NCBI GenBank assembly: GCA_011389895.1 | Contig: JAABTN010000011.1 | Coordinates: 26,844 to 90,843 of the forward strand | Length of the DNA stretch: 64,000 nucleotides | From: Maritimibacter sp. | GTDB lineage: Bacteria; Pseudomonadota; Alphaproteobacteria; Rhodobacterales; Rhodobacteraceae | Reading direction: 5' to 3' | Shown here: positions 54,444-63,116 of the stretch, in pieces | Position numbering within the stretch: position 1 is the stretch's first letter | How the letters are laid out: each line of letters opens with the position of its first letter | The notes under the pieces: generated by a model | Database searches by the model: none | What the model saw: only the letters and a program-made list of their open reading frames with translations | Told to the model about the DNA's origin: nothing | Program-made: the position numbers and the translations under genes

Positions 54444-55384
54444 GCGCCCTCCCCGATCACGATATCGCCCGGTTCGGGCCAACGCGGCAGGAACCCGAGG
54501 TCCGTAAACCCGACGCCCAGCCTGGCACAGAGATCGCGCACCTCGGGCATGAGCCAGCCCCAAAGGTCGTCATGCGGGTCCACCTGCCAGACGACGCGGT
54601 CGACCCCGTGCTCAACAAGCGCCCCCTCGATGCCTGGTAAGTAGAGAGGCTCGGGCTGACGCGCGGCAAAGGGGTTGGCGGCCTGCGCACGAAGCGCGCT
54701 ATCGACCCCGGCCCCGCCCGCGGCACACGCCTGATCCAGCGCCTGTTGATCCAGCACCAGCAAACCGATGTCATCAAGCGCAGCATGAAGCACTGCGTTG
54801 CCCAATGGCCCGCCGAGCAGAGCAAGCCGTTCGCCCCCTGCGGGCGTCCTCGCCATCCAGGTCACGACACGCCCTTCCGCCAGCACGGCGCGCGTGGCAA
54901 AGGCGCCTGCCCCACTGATCCTTCCCGCCGATTGCGCGGCAAGCAGGTCGTCGAACACGGCCGCCGGGCCCTGAATTCCCGGCTCCGGTGCCCAGCCCAG
55001 TGCGCGCAATTCCTGCGTGAGCCGGTCAAGCTCGGACTTGTTGAACGCCTGCGCCGCGTCGTGGTCAGCGGGTATGATGTTGAGCATGATCGGCATAGGT
55101 GCCCGCTTCGGCATGACGCCCCGGCGACGAAGTTCGAAGGCATATTGGCACGCGATCATCGCACCGGGGCTTTCGCGCAGGAATATGATGGCAGTCATGT
55201 CGTCAAATTGGCCTGCCGCCAGACCACTCAGAACCGAAGCCGCGAAGGGATCCATGAATGGTTCGATATAGCGGTCGGCTGCGGTGTCACCTTCCGCAAG
55301 GTGAAGAGTGACATCGACCGGTCGCAGACCGACCGACGCGAACACGCCCAACGGCGCCCCGAAGCCGAATACACCTACCCGCAC
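54440..55384 (-). CDS. 2-hydroxyacyl-CoA dehydratase / benzoyl-CoA reductase-like subunit B
   Basis: A 314-residue partner protein with the related fold pattern GVFGFGAPLGVFASVG, YIEPFMDPFAASVLSG (about 38-53) and LRESPGAMIACQYAFELRR (about 68-86), and a late DPHDDLWGW. It is shorter than usual (about 380) and has three scattered cysteines. GTG 55384 is chosen because GGGAGGACATA lies directly before it. Overlap with subunit A by four bases implies equimolar expression. A function as enzyme is not established. Confidence 0.55.
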   Translation of the reverse strand: MRVGVFGFGAPLGVFASVGLRPVDVTLHLAEGDTAADRYIEPFMDPFAASVLSGLAAGQFDDMTAIIFLRESPGAMIACQYAFELRRRGVMPKRAPMPIMLNIIPADHDAAQAFNKSELDRLTQELRALGWAPEPGIQGPAAVFDDLLAAQSAGRISGAGAFATRAVLAEGRVVTWMARTPAGGERLALLGGPLGNAVLHAALDDIGLLVLDQQALDQACAAGGAGVDSALRAQAANPFAARQPEPLYLPGIEGALVEHGVDRVVWQVDPHDDLWGWLMPEVRDLCARLGVGFTDLGFLPRWPEPGDIVIGEGA

Positions 55385-55405
55385 TATGTCCTCCCTGACA
55401 CAATC

Positions 55406-55420
55406 GTTCACTAACTGAAC
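55406..55420. promoter_or_regulatory. Candidate MarR operator in the island divergent promoter
   Basis: GTTCA-CTAAC-TGAAC is a perfect 5-bp dyad, 22 bases upstream of the subunit B start and 74 bases upstream of the MarR gene. A second palindrome, TGCAATTGCA (55442-55451), stands nearer the MarR gene. Both lie in the divergent region 55385-55493. Confidence 0.5.
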
Positions 55421-55493
55421 TTTATGGCACGGTCAACGACTTGCAATTGCACACCGAATTCGGGAACCTGCGCTGTATGAAGAAGGAAGCGAC

Positions 55494-55991
55494 GTGAGCG
55501 AAATCAAGGAAAACGGCAAAAGCCGGATCATTCTCGGCCCGCTGGCGCAGGATCTGCCGTTCATGTTCCGCAACCTCCATTCGATGCTCCGCTCGATCGG
55601 TGCGTCAATCCGGGGGCCGCTAGACCTCGAATCCGGGTCTATCGGCATTCTGTGCCTGATCTGGGTCAATCCCGGCATCTCGCAAAACGATCTGGCCGAA
55701 AACCTCGCGATGAAGAAATCGGCCATCGCCAAGTTGGTGAAATCGCTCGAAGCACAGGGTCTGATCGACCGCGAACGCGTGTCCGGCGACCGTCGTATGA
55801 ACGCGATCACTCTGACCTCGGACGGGCACAAGCTGGTCGCCTCGATCCGCGAACTGTCCGTGCCTCTGAACGAGGCGGTGATGGTCGGTATCTCGCAAGA
55901 CGAAATCGAGGTTTTTTTCCGCGTCCTCGAAAAACTCCACGCCTCGCTCGCCGCGCGCGTGTCGGTCAGCGCATCCGTGCAGAACGATTGA
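55494..55991 (+). CDS. MarR family regulator of the island
   Basis: A 165-residue winged-helix regulator: ISQNDLAENLAMKKSAIAKLVKSLEAQGLIDRERV-type HTH (about 63-97) and wing GDRRMNAITLTSDG. GTG 55494 has AGAAGGAAG upstream. It is divergent from the reductase-like/CaiB/TRAP/P450 transcript and is its probable local repressor, responding to a substrate or CoA intermediate. Confidence 0.86.
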   Translation: MSEIKENGKSRIILGPLAQDLPFMFRNLHSMLRSIGASIRGPLDLESGSIGILCLIWVNPGISQNDLAENLAMKKSAIAKLVKSLEAQGLIDRERVSGDRRMNAITLTSDGHKLVASIRELSVPLNEAVMVGISQDEIEVFFRVLEKLHASLAARVSVSASVQND

Positions 55992-55997
55992 CCCCGT

Positions 55998-56048
55998 GCG
56001 ACGATGACCGGGTTTCCCGCCGCGGATCAAGCAAGGATTTGCGTGGGC
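55998..56048. repeat. 51-bp direct repeat, right copy
   Basis: Exact copy of 46579-46629, starting seven bases after the MarR stop and ending 84 bases before tRNA-Lys. Read with the left copy it brackets the candidate island. Confidence 0.95.
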
Positions 56049-56132
56049 AGGCCAAAGACGCCGCGAATCCCGGAATGAAACCTGCCCTGCGAAAGGACAT
56101 AGCGCAGACGTCCGCCAAGGTCTGGAAGTCAG

Positions 56133-56208
56133 TGGTGAGCCGTGCAGGATTCGAACCTGCGACCCACTGATTAAAAGTCAGTTGCTCTACCAACTGAGCT
56201 AACGGCCC
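56133..56208 (-). tRNA. tRNA-Lys (anticodon TTT)
   Basis: A complete cloverleaf on the minus strand: acceptor GGGCCGT/ACGGCTC, D-arm GCTCAGTTGGTAGAGC, anticodon stem CTGAC/ATCAG-side with loop around TTT, T-arm GCAGGTTCGAATCCTGC, and encoded CCA. It lies 84 bases right of the 51-bp repeat. Confidence 0.96.
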
Positions 56209-56391
56209 ACTGTGGCGCGCTAGGTAGCTGTCGCTTGTGGGGCGGTCAAGCCCCGAATCTCGGGTTTGGGTCAGTTTCTTGGGGGGCTGCGGCCCGGGGT
56301 GATGCAGGGTGTCCTGCAGGCTGTCGTGCTTGGGGGCGAGCAGGTCCAGTCGGTGCTGGAAATAGGGGTTCATGGGGCGTATATGGCGGGC

Positions 56392-57225
56392 ATGAGCACC
56401 GCGCGCGATCCATCAGGCCTTGCCTTCATGAAATGGCATGGGGCCGGCAACGACTTCGTGATCTTCGATTCACGGGGGCGCGAAGCCATGACCACCGCGC
56501 CGCTCGCCCGTGCGCTGGGTGACCGGCACCGGGGGGTGGGATTTGATCAACTCGCCGAGATCCGGGACAGCGACGGGGCGGACGTCGATCTTGATTTCTG
56601 GAACACGGACGGGTCGCGGGCCGGGGCCTGTGGCAATGCCACGCGTTGCGTGGCGCGCTACCTGTTCGATCAGACCGGGCGCGACCGCATGACCCTGCGC
56701 ACCGCGCGTGGCGTGCTGGAGGCGCGGCTGATCGCGGGTGCGGTGCATGTGAACATGGGACATCCGCAGATGATGTGGGACGAGATCCCCTTGTCAAAGC
56801 CGCTGGATACGGAGCATTTGCCGCTTGACGGTGACCCCATGGCGGTCGGGATGGGCAACCCCCATGCGGTTTTTTTCGTCGATGACGTGGGCCACGTGGA
56901 CGTGGAAGCGTGGGGGCGGGCGGTTGAGTTCGACCCGCTTTTCCCGCAGCGCACCAATGTCGAGTTTGCCGAGGTTCGCAACCGGGGCGAGATCCGCATG
57001 CGGGTGTGGGAACGGGGCACGGGCATCACGCTGGCCTGTGGGTCCGGGGCCTGTGCCACCGCCGTGGCCGCGGTGACCCGTGGCCTGACGGACCCGGCGG
57101 TGCACATCGAGGTTGATGGCGGGTGGCTTTCGCTGGACTGGCGCGATGACGGGGTCTGGATGACCGGGCCGACCGCGCATGTGTTCGATGCCACGTTGAC
57201 CAATGCGTTCATGGAGTCCCTGTGA
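56392..57225 (+). CDS. dapF: Diaminopimelate epimerase
   Basis: A 277-residue cofactor-free epimerase that makes meso-diaminopimelate for lysine and peptidoglycan. The two catalytic cysteines are in GACGNATR (about 73-80) and [10 protein letters not shown] (about 215-224). KWHGAGNDF (about 13-21) is the N-terminal signature. ATG 56392 gives the family length; ATGs further upstream in frame are less likely. It overlaps mtaB by one base. Confidence 0.96.
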   Translation: MSTARDPSGLAFMKWHGAGNDFVIFDSRGREAMTTAPLARALGDRHRGVGFDQLAEIRDSDGADVDLDFWNTDGSRAGACGNATRCVARYLFDQTGRDRMTLRTARGVLEARLIAGAVHVNMGHPQMMWDEIPLSKPLDTEHLPLDGDPMAVGMGNPHAVFFVDDVGHVDVEAWGRAVEFDPLFPQRTNVEFAEVRNRGEIRMRVWERGTGITLACGSGACATAVAAVTRGLTDPAVHIEVDGGWLSLDWRDDGVWMTGPTAHVFDATLTNAFMESL

Positions 57226-58487
57226 TGGACGCGAAACCCCCGATATTCGCGACGCTCGGCTGTCGCCTGAACGCATATGAAACCGAGGCGATGAAGGCGC
57301 TTGCGGATCAGGCAGGGGTTCAGGGTGCGGTGGTGGTCAACACCTGTGCCGTGACCGCAGAAGCCGTGCGCAAGGCCCGCAAGGAAATTCGCCGCCTGCG
57401 GCGGGAGAACCCGTATGCCAAGGTGGTCGTGACCGGTTGCGCGGCGCAGACCGAGCCCGAGACCTTCGCGGGCATGGACGAGGTCGATCTGGTCGTCGGC
57501 AACGCCGAGAAGATGGACCCCGAGACATGGACAAGGCTGGGTCCGGATTTTGTCGGCGAGACCGAGCGGGTGCAGGTGGACGACATCATGTCTGTCACCG
57601 AGACCGCCGGGCATTTGATCGACGGGTTCGGCACACGCTCGCGCGCCTATGTGCAGGTCCAGAACGGCTGTGATCACCGCTGCACCTTCTGCATCATTCC
57701 CTATGGCCGGGGCAATTCGCGCTCGGTCCCCGCGGGCGTCGTGGTCGATCAGATCAAGCGTCTGGTGGACACGGGGTTCAACGAGGTCGTGCTGACCGGT
57801 GTGGACCTGACGTCCTGGGGGGCTGATCTGCCGGGGGTGCCGCGTTTGGGCGATTTGGTGATGCGCATCCTGCGGCTGGTGCCGGACCTGGCGCGTCTGC
57901 GGATTTCATCTATCGATTCCATCGAGGTGGACGAGAACCTGATGCTGGCCATCGCGAGCGAGCCGCGTCTCATGCCGCATCTGCACCTGAGCCTTCAGCA
58001 TGGCGATGATTTGATCCTCAAGCGGATGAAGCGCCGCCACCTTCGTGACGATGCCGTCGCGTTTTGCGAAGAGGCGCGCAAACTGCGCCCCGGCATCACC
58101 TTCGGGGCCGACATCATCGCGGGGTTCCCGACCGAGACGGAGGCGCATTTCGAAAATTCGCTGAAGCTGGTTGAGGCATGCGACCTGACGTGGCTTCACG
58201 TCTTTCCCTATTCGGCGCGCGAGGGCACGCCGGCCGCACGTATCCCGCAAAAAGTGAACGGGGGCGTGATCAAGGATCGGGCCGCGCGGCTTCGTGCCGC
58301 CGGGGAGGCCGCCGTGTCCCGCCATCTCGCGGCGCAGCAGGGTGTCACCCACGCGGTGCTTATGGAGAATGCGCGCATGGGGCGGACCGAGCATTTCGCC
58401 GAAGTGTCTTTTTCCAGCGATCAGCCTGAGGGCGAAATCGTGCGGGCGGTGATTACAGGGCAGGCCCACGGTCAACTGGTGGCCTGA
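57225..58487 (+). CDS. mtaB: tRNA ms2t6A37 methylthiotransferase
   Basis: A 420-residue radical-SAM methylthiotransferase (MtaB type) that adds the 2-methylthio group to t6A37. The N-terminal UPF0004 domain carries cysteines in LGCRLNAYE, NTCAV and TGCAAQ. The radical-SAM loop is CDHRCTFC (about 147-154) and a TRAM domain closes the protein. The product of tsaD in this window makes the substrate modification. It overlaps dapF and the next gene by one base each. Confidence 0.95.
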   Translation: MDAKPPIFATLGCRLNAYETEAMKALADQAGVQGAVVVNTCAVTAEAVRKARKEIRRLRRENPYAKVVVTGCAAQTEPETFAGMDEVDLVVGNAEKMDPETWTRLGPDFVGETERVQVDDIMSVTETAGHLIDGFGTRSRAYVQVQNGCDHRCTFCIIPYGRGNSRSVPAGVVVDQIKRLVDTGFNEVVLTGVDLTSWGADLPGVPRLGDLVMRILRLVPDLARLRISSIDSIEVDENLMLAIASEPRLMPHLHLSLQHGDDLILKRMKRRHLRDDAVAFCEEARKLRPGITFGADIIAGFPTETEAHFENSLKLVEACDLTWLHVFPYSAREGTPAARIPQKVNGGVIKDRAARLRAAGEAAVSRHLAAQQGVTHAVLMENARMGRTEHFAEVSFSSDQPEGEIVRAVITGQAHGQLVA

Positions 58488-59107
58488 TGCATCCCAACCC
58501 CGCCTTTCGCAAGACCGAGACCGCCCGCAACATCGCCTTTGCGCGTGACCGGGGTTTCGGCATCCTGTCGGTGAACGGCGCGGACGGGCCGTTGATGGCG
58601 CATGTGCCGTTCACGTTGAACGAGGCGGGCGCGATTGCGGCGCTGCATCTTGTGCGGTCGAACCCGATCCTCGCCGCGCTGAATACGTCGCAACCCGCCG
58701 TGATCGCGGTCAACGGGCCGGACGGATACGTTTCGCCCGACTGGTACGGCGTTGAAGATCAGGTGCCAACCTGGAACTACGTCGCCGTTCACCTGCGCGG
58801 GCAGTTGGAGCAGCGGCCACAGGACGAGCTGCCGGAGCTCCTGGAGGTTCAGTCGTCCGCATTCGAGCGCCGGATCGCGCACAAGGCACCGTGGCGGCCC
58901 GAGAAGATGACGCCCGAGGTCTATGAGAAGATGCAGCGGGCCATCGTGCCCCTGCAGCTTACCATCGAAACGGTCGAGGGGACCTGGAAGCTGGGCCAGA
59001 ACAAACCGGCATCGGTGCGCCACGCGGCAGCCCAGAGCCTTGGAACAGGGCTGGGACAGGACTTGGCGGCCCTTGAGGCGTTGATGCGCCATCCCGACCT
59101 TGACTGA
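58487..59107 (+). CDS. FMN-binding split-barrel protein (PaiB-like)
   Basis: A 206-residue protein of the PaiB/'FMN-binding negative transcriptional regulator' family, with the flavin-fold start MHPNPAFRKTE, SPDWYGVEDQVPTWNYVAVHLRG-type core (about 82-104) and VEGTWKLGQNK (about 164-174). Despite the family name, no HTH is visible; it is probably an enzyme or FMN-binding protein. ATG overlaps the mtaB stop by one base. Confidence 0.85.
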   Translation: MHPNPAFRKTETARNIAFARDRGFGILSVNGADGPLMAHVPFTLNEAGAIAALHLVRSNPILAALNTSQPAVIAVNGPDGYVSPDWYGVEDQVPTWNYVAVHLRGQLEQRPQDELPELLEVQSSAFERRIAHKAPWRPEKMTPEVYEKMQRAIVPLQLTIETVEGTWKLGQNKPASVRHAAAQSLGTGLGQDLAALEALMRHPDLD

Positions 59108-59165
59108 GGATTAGGATTGGACAGCAGGACAGGTTACTCCTAGTCTCGATGTGAAGGAGAATAAC

Positions 59166-59447
59166 ATGCCTCTGCCGCTCGTTCCCATTGCCCTGTCTCT
59201 CGCCGCGACCGGATCGGTCGCTCTTGCAACCTATCGGCTGGTCCGCAGGATCGAGCCGGGGCGGCGTGACCAGCGCGCCGAGGATGCCTTTGACGACGCG
59301 CCCGAGGGGGTCACCCTCAGGCGCACGCATGACCAAGCCAATGCAACTGCCCGGATGCGCCGGACCTTTCGGTTCGGTCCCAATGGCACGGCGATCGCGA
59401 TTGACGCGAACCTCATGGGCCGGTTCTCGGTGAAAAGGATCGACTGA
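59166..59447 (+). CDS. Small membrane-anchored hypothetical protein
   Basis: A 93-residue protein with one N-terminal hydrophobic helix (about 4-25, PLVPIALSLAATGSVALATY) and a charged cytoplasmic remainder with an FRFGPNGTAIAID segment. AAGGAG sits well before ATG 59166. It precedes the GST gene by one base gap, and the two look co-translated. I do not recognise the family. Confidence 0.65.
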   Translation: MPLPLVPIALSLAATGSVALATYRLVRRIEPGRRDQRAEDAFDDAPEGVTLRRTHDQANATARMRRTFRFGPNGTAIAIDANLMGRFSVKRID

Positions 59448-59448
59448 C

Positions 59449-60057
59449 ATGATGCAGCTTTTGGGAAACCCGGCCTCGCCCTATGTGCGCAAGGTGCGGG
59501 TGGTGCTTGAGGAAACCGGGCAGGCGGACGAGGTCGAGCGCATTGATGTCGCCACCTCGCCGATCAAAAGCGCGCCCGAAGTGACGGCGGCCCATGCGAC
59601 GAAGAAGATCCCCGCGCTCATTCGCCCCGATGGCTGCACGCTTTATGACAGCCGCGTCATCACCCGGTTCCTCGATGCCCGTGCGGGCGGCACGCTGTAT
59701 CGTGAAAACCGGGTTTGGGAGGTTCTGACGCTGGAGGCGACCGGGGATGGCATTCTCGATGCCGCCGTGTTGATGGTCTACGAGTCGCGCTGTCGCCCCG
59801 AGGACAAGCAAGATCACGGGTGGGTCGATGCACAATGGGGCAAGATCGACAATGCCCTGTCCGCGCTGGAAGCCCGCTGGATGAGCCACCTGTCCGGGCC
59901 GCTGGATGCCGGGCAGATCGCCGTGGGCTGCGCGCTGGGCTATCTCGATTTCCGCCATCCCGGGCGTGAATGGCGCAAGGGGCACGGGGCGCTGGACGAT
60001 TGGTTCGCGGTGTTTTCCCAACGCGCGGCGATGACGGCGACCGCACCCACGGATTGA
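59449..60057 (+). CDS. Glutathione S-transferase family protein
   Basis: A 202-residue GST. The thioredoxin-like domain is about 1-77 with NPASPYVRKVRVV (catalytic Ser/Tyr region at about 8-12), the cis-Pro in KKIPALI and the ESR-like DSRVI glutathione motif (about 66-70). The C-terminal helical domain spans about 85-195. The ATG pair at 59449 gives the start. Substrate unknown; detoxification or stress is the usual role. Confidence 0.88.
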   Translation: MMQLLGNPASPYVRKVRVVLEETGQADEVERIDVATSPIKSAPEVTAAHATKKIPALIRPDGCTLYDSRVITRFLDARAGGTLYRENRVWEVLTLEATGDGILDAAVLMVYESRCRPEDKQDHGWVDAQWGKIDNALSALEARWMSHLSGPLDAGQIAVGCALGYLDFRHPGREWRKGHGALDDWFAVFSQRAAMTATAPTD

Positions 60058-60314
60058 CCGGAGGGGGCGCAGGGTGTGCGGCGACGTGATGCGGCAAATT
60101 AACCCGATAGAATTGATCGGGAATGGCCAAAACATCTGACTTGGATGCAGGATTCCCGCGTTTCAAGGATTCGCGAGCGAAATCTGACCCCTGTGCGCGT
60201 TTGTCCGCTGGACGGGTGAGGTTTTCAACGTTAAACACCGCCGCGATGGGCCGGAGGCTTCCCCGGCCTCTGGACGTATTGGCCGCGCGTGCGGCGCAGC
60301 AAGGGAGAGCATTC

Positions 60315-60878
60315 GTGTCACATGCTGACGATCACGAAGGGACCCGCCGGGATTTCCTCTATTATGCCACCGCCGGTGCCGGTGTCGTGGCCACGGGCGC
60401 GGCGGTTTGGCCGCTTGTAAACCAGATGAACCCTTCGGCCGATGTCCGGGCGCTCAGCTCGATCCGCGTGGACATTTCGGGCATGAACGAAGGCAGCCAG
60501 CTCACGGTCAAGTGGCTTGGCAAACCGGTGTTCATCCGCTTCCGCACGCAAGATGAAATTGATGCTGCGAACGCCGATGAGGTCGACAGCCTGCCGGACC
60601 CGGATGCGCGCAACGCGAACATCGACGAAGGTCTGCCCGCGACCGACCAGAACCGCACGCTCGACGAAGACGAGAAATGGCTTGTCATGATGGGTGTGTG
60701 CACCCACCTCGGCTGCGTCCCGCTGGGCGACGGTGCCGGTGACTACGACGGGTGGTTCTGCCCCTGCCACGGGTCGCACTACGACACCGCAGGTCGTATC
60801 CGCCGCGGACCGGCGCCCGAGAACCTTCCGGTTCCGGTCGCGGCGTTCGTCGACGAAACAACCATTCAGCTGGGCTAA
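60315..60878 (+). CDS. petA: Ubiquinol-cytochrome c reductase Rieske subunit
   Basis: A 187-residue Rieske protein of complex III. A twin-arginine signal-anchor ([12 protein letters not shown], about 9-20) is followed by the membrane helix and flexible hinge. Cluster-binding motifs are CTHLGC (about 129-134) and CPCHGS (about 149-154). GTG 60315 with GGGAG upstream gives the family start MSHADDHEG; the longer open frame is not used. First gene of petABC, oxidising ubiquinol in the bc1 complex. The 257 bases upstream hold its promoter region and a CCCGAT/ATCGGG dyad (60103-60121). Confidence 0.97.
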   Translation: MSHADDHEGTRRDFLYYATAGAGVVATGAAVWPLVNQMNPSADVRALSSIRVDISGMNEGSQLTVKWLGKPVFIRFRTQDEIDAANADEVDSLPDPDARNANIDEGLPATDQNRTLDEDEKWLVMMGVCTHLGCVPLGDGAGDYDGWFCPCHGSHYDTAGRIRRGPAPENLPVPVAAFVDETTIQLG

Positions 60879-60889
60879 CGGAGGACACA

Positions 60890-62212
60890 ATGGCTGGTAT
60901 CCCCCACGACCATTACGAGCCGAAGACCGGCTTTCAAAAATGGCTGCACGAACGCCTTCCGATCGTGTCGCTTGCCTATGACACCCTGATGCTTCCCACG
61001 CCCAAGAACCTGAACTGGTGGTGGATCTGGGGCATCGTTCTGGCGTTCTGCCTCGTGTTGCAGATTGTCACCGGCATCATCCTTGCGATGCATTACACGC
61101 CGCATGTCGACATGGCCTTTGCCTCGATCGAGCACATAATGCGCAACGTGAACGGCGGCTTCTTCCTGCGCTATGTCCACATGAACGGTGCGTCGCTGTT
61201 CTTCGTCGCGGTCTACATCCACATGTTCCGTGGCCTTTTCTACGGCTCCTACAAGGCGCCGCGCGAGGTCACGTGGATCATCGGTATGCTGATCTACCTT
61301 GCCATGATGGCAACCGGTTTCCTCGGCTACGTTCTGCCTTGGGGTCAGATGTCGTTCTGGGGCGCCACGGTCATCACCGGGCTGTTCGGTGCGATCCCGT
61401 TCGTCGGCGAAGCGATCCAGACATGGCTTCTTGGCGGACCGGCCGTTGGCAACGCCACGCTGAACCGCTTCTTCTCGCTGCACTACCTGCTGCCCTTCGT
61501 GATCGCCGCCCTTGTTGCGGTTCACATCTGGGCCTTCCACACCACGGGCAACAACAACCCGACCGGTGTCGAGGTGCGGCGCGGATCGAAAGACGAGGTC
61601 AAGAAAGACACGCTGCCGTTCTGGCCCTATTTCGTGATCAAGGATCTGTTCGCGCTGGCGATCGTGTTGCTGGTGTTCTGGGCGGTTGTCGGCTTCATGC
61701 CGAACTACCTTGGCCACCCGGACAACTACATTGAGGCTGACGCGCTCGCCACACCTGCGCACATCGTGCCGGAATGGTATTTCCTGCCGTTCTACGCGAT
61801 CCTGCGGGCCTTTACCGCCGATGTCTGGGCGGTGCAGTTCGTGAGCTGGATCACCGGGGGCATCATCGACGCCAAGTTCTTTGGTGTGCTGGCGATGTTT
61901 GGCGCGATCTTCGTGATGGCGCTGGCCCCGTGGCTCGACACCTCGTCGGTCCGGTCGGGTAAATATCGCCCGGCGTTCAAATGGTGGTTCCGCCTGCTCA
62001 TCATCGACTTCATCGTGCTGATGTGGGTCGGGGCGCGTGACACGGAATTCCCGCACGACTGGATTTCGTTGATCGGCTCGACCTACTGGTTTGCCTATTT
62101 CCTCGTGATCTTGCCGCTTCTGGGTGTGTTCGAAAAACCGACCAGCCCACCGGAAACCATCGAGGAAGACTTCAAGGCCCATTATCCCGACGCTCCGTCG
62201 GCGGCCGAGTGA
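60890..62212 (+). CDS. petB: Cytochrome b of the bc1 complex
   Basis: A 440-residue, eight-helix membrane protein carrying two b haems with four His ligands, for example [16 protein letters not shown] and the helix with [18 protein letters not shown]. The [10 protein letters not shown] (about 286-295) Qo-site motif is present. GGAGG precedes ATG 60890, 11 bases after petA. It binds quinol and quinone at Qo and Qi. Confidence 0.98.
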   Translation: MAGIPHDHYEPKTGFQKWLHERLPIVSLAYDTLMLPTPKNLNWWWIWGIVLAFCLVLQIVTGIILAMHYTPHVDMAFASIEHIMRNVNGGFFLRYVHMNGASLFFVAVYIHMFRGLFYGSYKAPREVTWIIGMLIYLAMMATGFLGYVLPWGQMSFWGATVITGLFGAIPFVGEAIQTWLLGGPAVGNATLNRFFSLHYLLPFVIAALVAVHIWAFHTTGNNNPTGVEVRRGSKDEVKKDTLPFWPYFVIKDLFALAIVLLVFWAVVGFMPNYLGHPDNYIEADALATPAHIVPEWYFLPFYAILRAFTADVWAVQFVSWITGGIIDAKFFGVLAMFGAIFVMALAPWLDTSSVRSGKYRPAFKWWFRLLIIDFIVLMWVGARDTEFPHDWISLIGSTYWFAYFLVILPLLGVFEKPTSPPETIEEDFKAHYPDAPSAAE

Positions 62213-62231
62213 GAGAGAGGATCACAGAACA

Positions 62232-63035
62232 ATGATCAAGAAACTCACCCTATCCGCGATCACCGCGCTCGCGCTTTCGGTCACCGGCGCAATCGCCGCC
62301 GGTGACGGGGATACGCATATCGACGATGTCGCGTTCTCGTTCGAAGGTCCGTTCGGCACCTATGATGTCGATCAGCTTCAGCGCGGGCTGAAGGTCTATG
62401 CCGAGGTCTGTCGCGCCTGTCACGGGTTGCAATACGTGTCCTTCCGGTCGCTGTCCGAGCCGGGCGGGCTTGGCTACACCGAAGAGGAAGTGCGCGCCTG
62501 GGCGGCCGAAAACTTCGAAGTGTTCGACCCCGAGATTGACGATTATCGCCCGGCCTTGCCGCGTGACAATTTCCCGGCGGTGTCCGGGTTTGGCATGGGG
62601 CCGGATCTAAGCCTGATGGCCAAGGCGCGCGCGGGCTTCCACGGCCCGGCGGGCACGGGCATCAACCAGCTTTTCAAAGGTATGGGCGGTCCGGAATACA
62701 TCACCAGCTTTCTCATGGGCTTCACCGGTGAGGAAGACGAGGTGGCCGGTCAGTTCCTTTATGAGAACACCGCCTTTGACGGTGGCTGGGTGTCCATGGC
62801 GCCGCAGCTTTTCGATGATCTCGTCGAATACGATGACGGCACCCCGGCAACGGAACAGCAAATGGCCGAAGATGTTGCGGCCTTCATGATGTGGACCGCC
62901 GAACCCAAGATGATGGCGCGCAAACAGGCCGGCTTCGTGGGTGTCATCCTGCTCGTCGTGCTCGCGTCGCTTCTGTATCTGACGAACAAGAAGCTTTGGG
63001 CACCGCACAAATACGGCAAGGAAATGGATCTCTGA
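62232..63035 (+). CDS. petC: Cytochrome c1 of the bc1 complex
   Basis: A 267-residue protein with a signal peptide (about 1-20), the haem c motif CRACH (about 55-59) and a C-terminal membrane anchor (about 236-256). The axial Met lies in the mature domain. ATG 62232 follows petB closely. It passes electrons from the Rieske protein to cytochrome c. A strong terminator ends petABC. Confidence 0.97.
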   Translation: MIKKLTLSAITALALSVTGAIAAGDGDTHIDDVAFSFEGPFGTYDVDQLQRGLKVYAEVCRACHGLQYVSFRSLSEPGGLGYTEEEVRAWAAENFEVFDPEIDDYRPALPRDNFPAVSGFGMGPDLSLMAKARAGFHGPAGTGINQLFKGMGGPEYITSFLMGFTGEEDEVAGQFLYENTAFDGGWVSMAPQLFDDLVEYDDGTPATEQQMAEDVAAFMMWTAEPKMMARKQAGFVGVILLVVLASLLYLTNKKLWAPHKYGKEMDL

Positions 63036-63062
63036 TCCACCCGATCCTTGTGGGCGAGAGCG

Positions 63063-63092
63063 AAGGGCGGCCCACAGGCCGCCCTTTATCTT
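63063..63092 (+). terminator. Intrinsic terminator of petABC
   Basis: Perfect 10-bp stem AAGGGCGGCC / GGCCGCCCTT with a CACA loop, followed by TATCTTTT. Confidence 0.9.
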
Positions 63093-63116
63093 TTCACCAG
63101 ACCCGGCCTGCGCCGG

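Larger units (their letters stand above)
46579..56048. mobile_element. Candidate 9.4-kb genomic island bounded by 51-bp repeats
   Basis: The DNA between two perfect 51-bp direct repeats holds one coherent unit: two P450 genes, dctPQM, CaiB/BaiF, two reductase-like genes (all minus strand, tightly packed or overlapping) and a divergent MarR gene. The right end lies 84 bases from tRNA-Lys, a common insertion neighbourhood, and the left end splits modE from its upstream DNA. No integrase or transposase is present, so the boundary may instead reflect repeat-mediated recombination. Confidence 0.6.

Noticed and set aside
58487..59107. PaiB-like protein as a transcription factor
   Set aside because: The family name says regulator, but no helix-turn-helix is visible; described as an FMN-binding split-barrel protein.
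60875..62182. A 435-residue minus-strand frame opposite petB
   Set aside because: Antisense of cytochrome b; low-complexity charged composition, no ribosome site or family.
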